Source of the DNA: JACCXJ01 sp052387115
Lineage (GTDB): Bacteria > Pseudomonadota > Gammaproteobacteria > JACCXJ01
Direction of reading: 5' to 3'
Length of the DNA: 19,692 nucleotides
Assembly (NCBI GenBank): GCA_052387115.1
Contig: JBQTJM010000317.1
Span: 1-19,692 of the forward strand
Part shown: positions 16,040-19,692 of the stretch, one piece after another
Numbering within the stretch: the stretch's first letter is position 1
How the letters are laid out: each line of letters begins with the position of its first letter
The notes under the pieces: model-generated
The model's database searches: none
Seen by the model: the letters and a program-made list of their open reading frames with translations, nothing else
What the model was told of the DNA's origin: nothing
Made by a program: the position numbers and the translations under genes

Positions 16040-17034
16040 CGACACGGGAACAGATCGTCGAGCCCCACGCGGCAACAGCCTGCTGGCGCGCCTTGACCCT
16101 GCTGGCAGAAACGGTCCGCGGCCACGGCGCGCCGATCCGTAGCTGCTCGCTGCTCATCGGCGAAGCTCCCGCGGTGTGCCTGGATTCGCTCACGCCCCCC
16201 GCGGGCGACGGCTGGCGGGTCTCTCTGGTCCTCGACGGCGAGTCCGCCTCGAACGGCCCGCCGGCGGGCGCAGGGGAAAGCCGCTACCGGCTCGATGACC
16301 TGATCGCGCTGCGGAGGCTGACCGATAGCACCCTGCCAGCGGCCGCCGCGGCGTTGCTCGAGCTCTACCTGCCCTACTGCATGGCGCCCGTTCACGCCCG
16401 GCGGGTGCGGCGGTCGTTCACCGTCAGTCACTTTGCCCAGTCGCTCGACGGCAGGATCGCCACGCACCTCGGCGACTCCCGGTGGATCGGCTGCGCAGAG
16501 AACCTGGTTCACGCCCACCGAATGCGTGCCCTGTGCGACGGCATCCTGATAGGCGCCCACACCTTGCGCACGGACCATCCGGCGCTGACCGTGCGCCACG
16601 CCGAAGGGTCGGACCCGATTCGGATCGTCGTCGGCGGCGCCGTCGATGTCGACATCGACTGTCTCGCGCGCGCGGGCCCCGGTCGGATCCTCTTGATCGG
16701 CGAGGGTGAGGAACCAGCGTCCCCGCAGGTCGAACGCCTGGCGCTGCCGACCGAGAACGGGCGCATCGCCACCACCGCGATCCTCCGTGAGCTCTACCGC
16801 CGCGACATCCTCTCCGTGTACATCGAGGGTGGTGCCGCTACCACCTCGGCCTTCTTCGCCGAGAGCAACATCGACGTCTTGCAACTCCACATCTCCCCGC
16901 TCATCATCGGTCCCGGGATCAGCTCGTTCCAGCAGCCGGCGATCCGGTCCGTCGCCGAATCGGTGCGCTTTGACAGCCACGTCTACCGGTCGGTGGGTGA
17001 CGGCATGCTGTTCGTCGGAAGGGCCGCATCGTGA
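16036..17034 (+). CDS. RibD C-terminal-type reductase with an unknown N-terminal domain
   Basis: The C-terminal part (about residues 125-332) is a RibD_C/dihydrofolate-reductase-fold domain: FTVSHFAQSLDGRIATHLGD, SRWIGCAENLVHAHRMRALC, then TLRTDHPALTVR and IEGGAATTSAFF. In riboflavin synthesis this domain reduces the ribosyl side chain of the aminopyrimidine with NADPH. The first 120 residues are not the RibD zinc deaminase: no HAE or PCxxxxxTPPC motif is present, and I recognise no domain there. It should therefore reduce the product of the preceding cyclohydrolase, or a relative of it, without deamination. GTG start at 16036 in a GTGA overlap with the cyclohydrolase; its own stop overlaps the glycosyltransferase. 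The reductase call is firm, the substrate is not. Confidence 0.88.
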   Translation: MTTREQIVEPHAATACWRALTLLAETVRGHGAPIRSCSLLIGEAPAVCLDSLTPPAGDGWRVSLVLDGESASNGPPAGAGESRYRLDDLIALRRLTDSTLPAAAAALLELYLPYCMAPVHARRVRRSFTVSHFAQSLDGRIATHLGDSRWIGCAENLVHAHRMRALCDGILIGAHTLRTDHPALTVRHAEGSDPIRIVVGGAVDVDIDCLARAGPGRILLIGEGEEPASPQVERLALPTENGRIATTAILRELYRRDILSVYIEGGAATTSAFFAESNIDVLQLHISPLIIGPGISSFQQPAIRSVAESVRFDSHVYRSVGDGMLFVGRAAS

Positions 17035-18065
17035 CCCGGCGGGCTTTGCTGGTTTCCTCCGCGAGCCCGTACCCCGTCGTTACCAATGGCTGCGCCCGGC
17101 TGGTGAGCGACTATTTGGCGCACCTGTTCCCCGCCGATCGGGTCTACCTTCTCCTCACCCGTCCGGGTGACTGGGCACCTCTGGGGCTGTATTTCGGCGG
17201 TCGGCCCGTGGCAGGCGACCTGACTGTTTCTGGTCTCCTCGCCCACGACTTCGCTTTCGTCTTTTTCATCGGATTCCAAGAGAACGAATTCACGATAGAG
17301 CTCGCTCGCTCCCGAGCCTCCTTCTGTCTCACCGATACCTATCCTCACCCCGATGTGCCGGACGGGCTCTTCCGCGGCATCCTGTCCCATCGGAGCGGCG
17401 ATCCTCACCCGGACCTGCTCATCGTCGGCGGTTCCTACGACGATGAGGTGTTCCACCCCGATCGAGCCAACCGTAATCGAGCCGGCCCCGATCGAGCAGG
17501 GCGTGATCGAGCCGGCGAGGAGTGGGTGCTGAGCGTGGGGAGGATCCATCCGGACAAGCGCCAGCTCGAGCTTTGCGAAAGCTACCGGGAGCGGATCTTC
17601 GAGGAGTACGGACTCCCGCTGTACCTGGCGGGAGGTATCGCCGACACGGCCTATTTCCGCGAGGTGGAGAGGTACATCGACGGCGTCAGCGTCGTCTCGA
17701 GCATCGATCCGGGGCAGCCGCTCGCCAGTTCCAACTGGCACTCGGCCCCGGAGATCGCCCGGCTCTGCCACCGGGCACGGCTTTGCGTCCTGGCCTCGCC
17801 GAAGGAGAGTTTTGGCCTGGCGCTGATCGAGGCGATGGCGTGCGGCACCACCTGTGTCGTCAACGGCGACTACCGGGGATTCGCGGAGTTGGATCTGCGG
17901 CCGAACGTGTACGGCAACATCACCGGGAAGCGCGGCTCCGTCGTCGATCTCGTGGCCCGCGCGCTCTGCGACGACGTTCGGATCGACGCTTCCGACTGGG
18001 CCAGGAAGTACGCACTACGCGAGACCCGTGAGGTCCTGTCGCGGTTTATCGATAACCGCCTGTAG
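17031..18065 (+). CDS. Glycosyltransferase, GT4-like
   Basis: A 344-residue protein with the two-Rossmann-fold plan of GT-B enzymes. The C-terminal donor domain shows VLSVGRIHPDKRQLELC and ASPKESFGLALIEAMACGTT, the GT4 E-x7-E nucleotide-sugar site. The N-terminal acceptor domain (ALLVSSASPYPVVTNGCARL) is less typical. Between the domains (17460-17519) is a four-fold 15-base tandem repeat encoding DRANR-NRAGP-DRAGR-DRAGE, probably a flexible charged linker. No signal peptide or membrane segment, so cytoplasmic. GTG start at 17031 overlaps the reductase stop. Context suggests it glycosylates the product of the two preceding enzymes. Donor and acceptor are unknown; cell-surface glycan work is the alternative. 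Confidence 0.85.
   Translation: MTRRALLVSSASPYPVVTNGCARLVSDYLAHLFPADRVYLLLTRPGDWAPLGLYFGGRPVAGDLTVSGLLAHDFAFVFFIGFQENEFTIELARSRASFCLTDTYPHPDVPDGLFRGILSHRSGDPHPDLLIVGGSYDDEVFHPDRANRNRAGPDRAGRDRAGEEWVLSVGRIHPDKRQLELCESYRERIFEEYGLPLYLAGGIADTAYFREVERYIDGVSVVSSIDPGQPLASSNWHSAPEIARLCHRARLCVLASPKESFGLALIEAMACGTTCVVNGDYRGFAELDLRPNVYGNITGKRGSVVDLVARALCDDVRIDASDWARKYALRETREVLSRFIDNRL
17460..17519 (+). repeat. Four 15-base tandem repeats inside the glycosyltransferase gene
   Basis: Copies at 17460, 17475, 17490 and 17505 follow the pattern (G/A)ATCGAGC(C/A)(A/G)(A/G)C(C/G)(C/A)(C/T/G) and each encodes five residues of D/N-R-A-x-x type. The period is a multiple of three, so copy number can change without breaking the frame. 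Confidence 0.85.
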
Positions 18066-18069
18066 GTCG

Positions 18070-19074
18070 ATGACCGCCTGTAGACGGTCCCTGTACTTCG
18101 TCGCACCCCACCGCGTGGCGGTGCGGGAAGAGCCACTGTCTCCGCCCGGCGCCGGAGAAGTGGTGGTCGAGACCATGGTATCCGCTATCAGCCCGGGCAC
18201 CGAGATGCTGGTCTATCGCGGCCAGGTGCCGGCCGACATGCCCCTCGACTCGTCCATCCCCGCCCTCGCCGAGGCGTTCGCCTTCCCCCTCAAGTACGGC
18301 TACGCCGCCGTGGGTCGGATCACGACCCTCGGCGCGGGCGTCGGCCGAGAGTGGCTGGGAGCGTGGGTGATGGGCTTCCATCCGCACCAGAGCCATTTTC
18401 TGACCAGGCCGGCCGAGCTCGTCCTCGTTCCCGCCGGGGTCTCGCCCGAGGACGCGGCCTTCTTACCCAACGTCGAAACGGCAGTCACCTTCCTGATGGA
18501 CGGCCAACCGATCGTCGGAGAGCACGTCGCGGTGTTCGGGCAGGGCGTGGTGGGGCTGCTCACCACGGCGTTGCTGGCGCGCATCCCCCTCTCCGATCTG
18601 GTGACCTTGGACCGTCATCCCCTGCGGCGCGGGTGGTCGCTAGACCTGGGTGCGCATCGAGCCGTGGACCCGGCGGCGGCCGGCGAGATGGAGCGCTTGC
18701 GCTCGTCTTGTGATCTTACCTACGAGCTTTCCGGCAGCCCGGCCGTTCTCGACGAGGCCATCGCCGTCACCGGCTTCGACGGCCGGGTCGTGATCGGGTC
18801 GTGGTATGGCGACCGGCTCGCCCACCTGCGCTTGGGCGGATCCTTTCACCGCAGCCGCATGCGCCTCATCAGCAGCCAAGTCAGCACCATCGCCCCCCGC
18901 TTTGCGGGACGCTGGAGCCAGGCTCGCCGCCGCGAGGTAGCCTGGCGGATGCTCGCCGAGATCGAGCCCGCCCGCCTCATCACCCATCGTTTTCCCGTGT
19001 TGCGCGCGGACGAGGCTTACGACTTGCTCGATCGGCGCCCGGAAGAAGCCGTGCAGGTGATGCTCACCTACTGA
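18070..19074 (+). CDS. Medium-chain dehydrogenase/reductase without canonical zinc ligands
   Basis: A 334-residue MDR-superfamily oxidoreductase. The N-terminal GroES-like domain reads SLYFVAPHRVAVREEPLSPP, then VSAISPGTEMLVYRG, and the nucleotide-binding domain has AVFGQGVVGLLTTALLAR, followed by VTLDRHPLRR, so NAD(P) binding is expected. The positions that hold the first Cys and the GHE of zinc alcohol dehydrogenases read SPGTE and LKYGYAAVG, so no catalytic zinc is expected. The style is close to BchC-type (bacteriochlorophyllide side-chain) dehydrogenases. The ATG at 18070 lies four bases after the glycosyltransferase stop; an open frame running back into that gene was rejected. It is probably the oxidoreductase of the same pathway, acting on a hydroxyl or keto group of the product or sugar. 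Substrate unknown. Confidence 0.85.
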   Translation: MTACRRSLYFVAPHRVAVREEPLSPPGAGEVVVETMVSAISPGTEMLVYRGQVPADMPLDSSIPALAEAFAFPLKYGYAAVGRITTLGAGVGREWLGAWVMGFHPHQSHFLTRPAELVLVPAGVSPEDAAFLPNVETAVTFLMDGQPIVGEHVAVFGQGVVGLLTTALLARIPLSDLVTLDRHPLRRGWSLDLGAHRAVDPAAAGEMERLRSSCDLTYELSGSPAVLDEAIAVTGFDGRVVIGSWYGDRLAHLRLGGSFHRSRMRLISSQVSTIAPRFAGRWSQARRREVAWRMLAEIEPARLITHRFPVLRADEAYDLLDRRPEEAVQVMLTY

Positions 19075-19079
19075 GCGTG

Positions 19080-19356
19080 ATGCGAGTCGGCCTCGTGATG
19101 ACGGCAGTATCCAGACCCTCACCGGCGGTTATCTCTACTACCCCAGGTTGCTGGATCACCTGACGTCACGCGGAGATCGGGCCGAGGTGATCTCCCTCCC
19201 TCGACGGCACTCCAGCTCTTGGTCGCGGACCGTGAGCTCTTGCTGCGGATGGGGCTCGCGGCTCGGCGAAGGGCGGCACATCACCCGACGTGAGATCAGT
19301 CTTTCGAGCGCGCTCATATTTTTCTGCGCTCCGTGGTCGAAACCCACCGGGAGTAG
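19080..19356 (+). pseudogene. Remnant of a second GT4-like glycosyltransferase
   Basis: Three frames read in turn give the two ends of one glycosyltransferase. An ATG at 19080 starts MRVGLVM. One base missing after 19100 shifts to a frame that reads GSIQTLTGGYLYYPRLLDHL, then TSRGDRAEVISLPRRH, the usual start of such enzymes. Near 19205-19227 the sequence jumps to a third frame with DRELLLRMGLAARRRA and, after an in-frame TGA at a position where TGG would fit, DQSFERAHIFLRSVVETHRE and a stop. The central two thirds of the gene are gone. It starts six bases after the dehydrogenase stop, so it was probably the next gene of the operon. It cannot make a working enzyme. Confidence 0.8.
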
Positions 19357-19506
19357 ATCCCCCTCTGAGGCTAGAATCAATGAGTTAGGAGAGGGTCTGT
19401 CGTCTTATATGACAATTTTGTCGGAGGGGCTGAGTGGGTGAAGGGGCAGGAGACCTCTGGGATAATAGGAAGTCTGTCATCAACCCAAATCCGGAGGGCT
19501 GCCCCA
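19357..19506 (+). other. Spacer, probably containing the left end of an insertion sequence
   Basis: About 150 A+T-richer bases with no gene, between the glycosyltransferase remnant and the transposase start. TGTCGTCTTATATGACA (about 19398-19414) has short inverted ends and could belong to the IS terminus. TAATAG near 19463-19468 could be part of a transposase promoter. The matching right end lies outside the window, so the border cannot be fixed. Confidence 0.4.
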
Positions 19507-19692
19507 ATGAGAGTTTCCCGCGAATGCACCGCACGTGTCACCCCTTTGAGCGCCGTGGAGCGACCACAGGCGTTCATCGCCGGGCGATGGTCATCGAAAG
19601 AACCGCGCAGTGATATGGAGGGCTTCGAGCGCGAGTTGCACGAGTACGTCGTGGAGGTCGAACGGGAGGGGTTGGCCGAGGAGCTGTCCCGT
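19507..19692 (+). CDS. Transposase N-terminus, probably ISKra4 family, partial at right edge
   Basis: The frame is open from the ATG at 19507 to the window edge (62 residues), with GGAGG nine bases before the start. The segment MEGFERELHEYVVEVEREGL, then AEELSR, recalls the N-terminal region of ISKra4-type transposases, which continue with a VEVEGVRYRRV-like motif beyond this window. No catalytic residue is visible, so the family is tentative. An internal ATG at 19615 could be the real start, since the first 36 residues look unlike the family. A phage or hypothetical protein cannot be excluded. Confidence 0.55.
   Translation, partial: MRVSRECTARVTPLSAVERPQAFIAGRWSSKEPRSDMEGFERELHEYVVEVEREGLAEELSR

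Noticed and set aside
17854..18069. Longer dehydrogenase starting inside the glycosyltransferase gene
   Set aside because: The first 70 residues would be a shadow of the glycosyltransferase; the ATG at 18070 gives the family start and a four-base gap.
1..19692. tRNA, rRNA and riboswitch genes
   Set aside because: No recognisable tRNA cloverleaf, rRNA segment or FMN-type riboswitch was seen; in particular the 52 bases before the GTP cyclohydrolase II gene are too short for an FMN riboswitch.

Overview
The window reads as chromosomal DNA of a GC-rich gammaproteobacterium. The evidence is the fatty-acid/phospholipid gene order yceD-rpmF-plsX-fabH-fabD-fabG-acpP-fabF-pabC-mltG, the order I know from Escherichia coli and relatives, plus an Mpl-type murein-recycling ligase. 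High GC, non-ATG starts and a GC-palindrome repeat would fit a purple-sulfur or Chromatiales-like lineage, but that is a guess. No rRNA, tRNA or CRISPR array was seen.

Left half, 1-9612, minus strand. mpl is followed by yceD, rpmF, plsX, fabH, fabD, fabG, acpP, fabF, pabC and mltG; mltG runs off the left edge. The block makes malonyl-ACP and acetoacetyl-ACP (FabD, FabH), reduces and elongates chains on ACP (FabG, FabF), routes acyl-ACP to phospholipid (PlsX), and ends with folate (PabC) and murein (MltG) genes. Three regulatory features stand out: a consensus -10 element six bases before the probable yceD start; a promoter before acpP; and a stem-loop with a U-rich tail between acpP and fabF. 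The fabH-fabD junction carries an in-frame 75-bp duplication with a GC-rich hairpin inside.

Middle, 9613-13365. Here lie a lipoprotein-anchored truncated haemoglobin (+), a membrane protein of the YdjM/COG1988 putative hydrolase type (-), a TetR-fold/COQ9-like protein (-) and a secreted glutaminyl-peptide cyclotransferase (+). A gene-poor stretch of about 280 bases follows. These look like unrelated single genes.

Right part, 13366-19692. A secreted multicopper oxidase, visibly richer in A+T than its surroundings, is preceded by a perfect palindrome next to its ribosome binding site. Next comes a tightly packed plus-strand operon: a GTP cyclohydrolase II, a protein with only the reductase half of RibD, a GT4-like glycosyltransferase and a medium-chain dehydrogenase without the usual zinc ligands. 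The first three overlap by GTGA junctions. This looks like a dedicated pathway from GTP to a modified, perhaps glycosylated, pyrimidine- or pterin-like product rather than riboflavin synthesis, and it is the best candidate for an undescribed system here. A second glycosyltransferase just downstream is a wreck (one-base frameshift, large internal deletion, internal stop), followed by the start of an ISKra4-like transposase that runs off the right edge. The operon therefore appears eroded at its 3' end.
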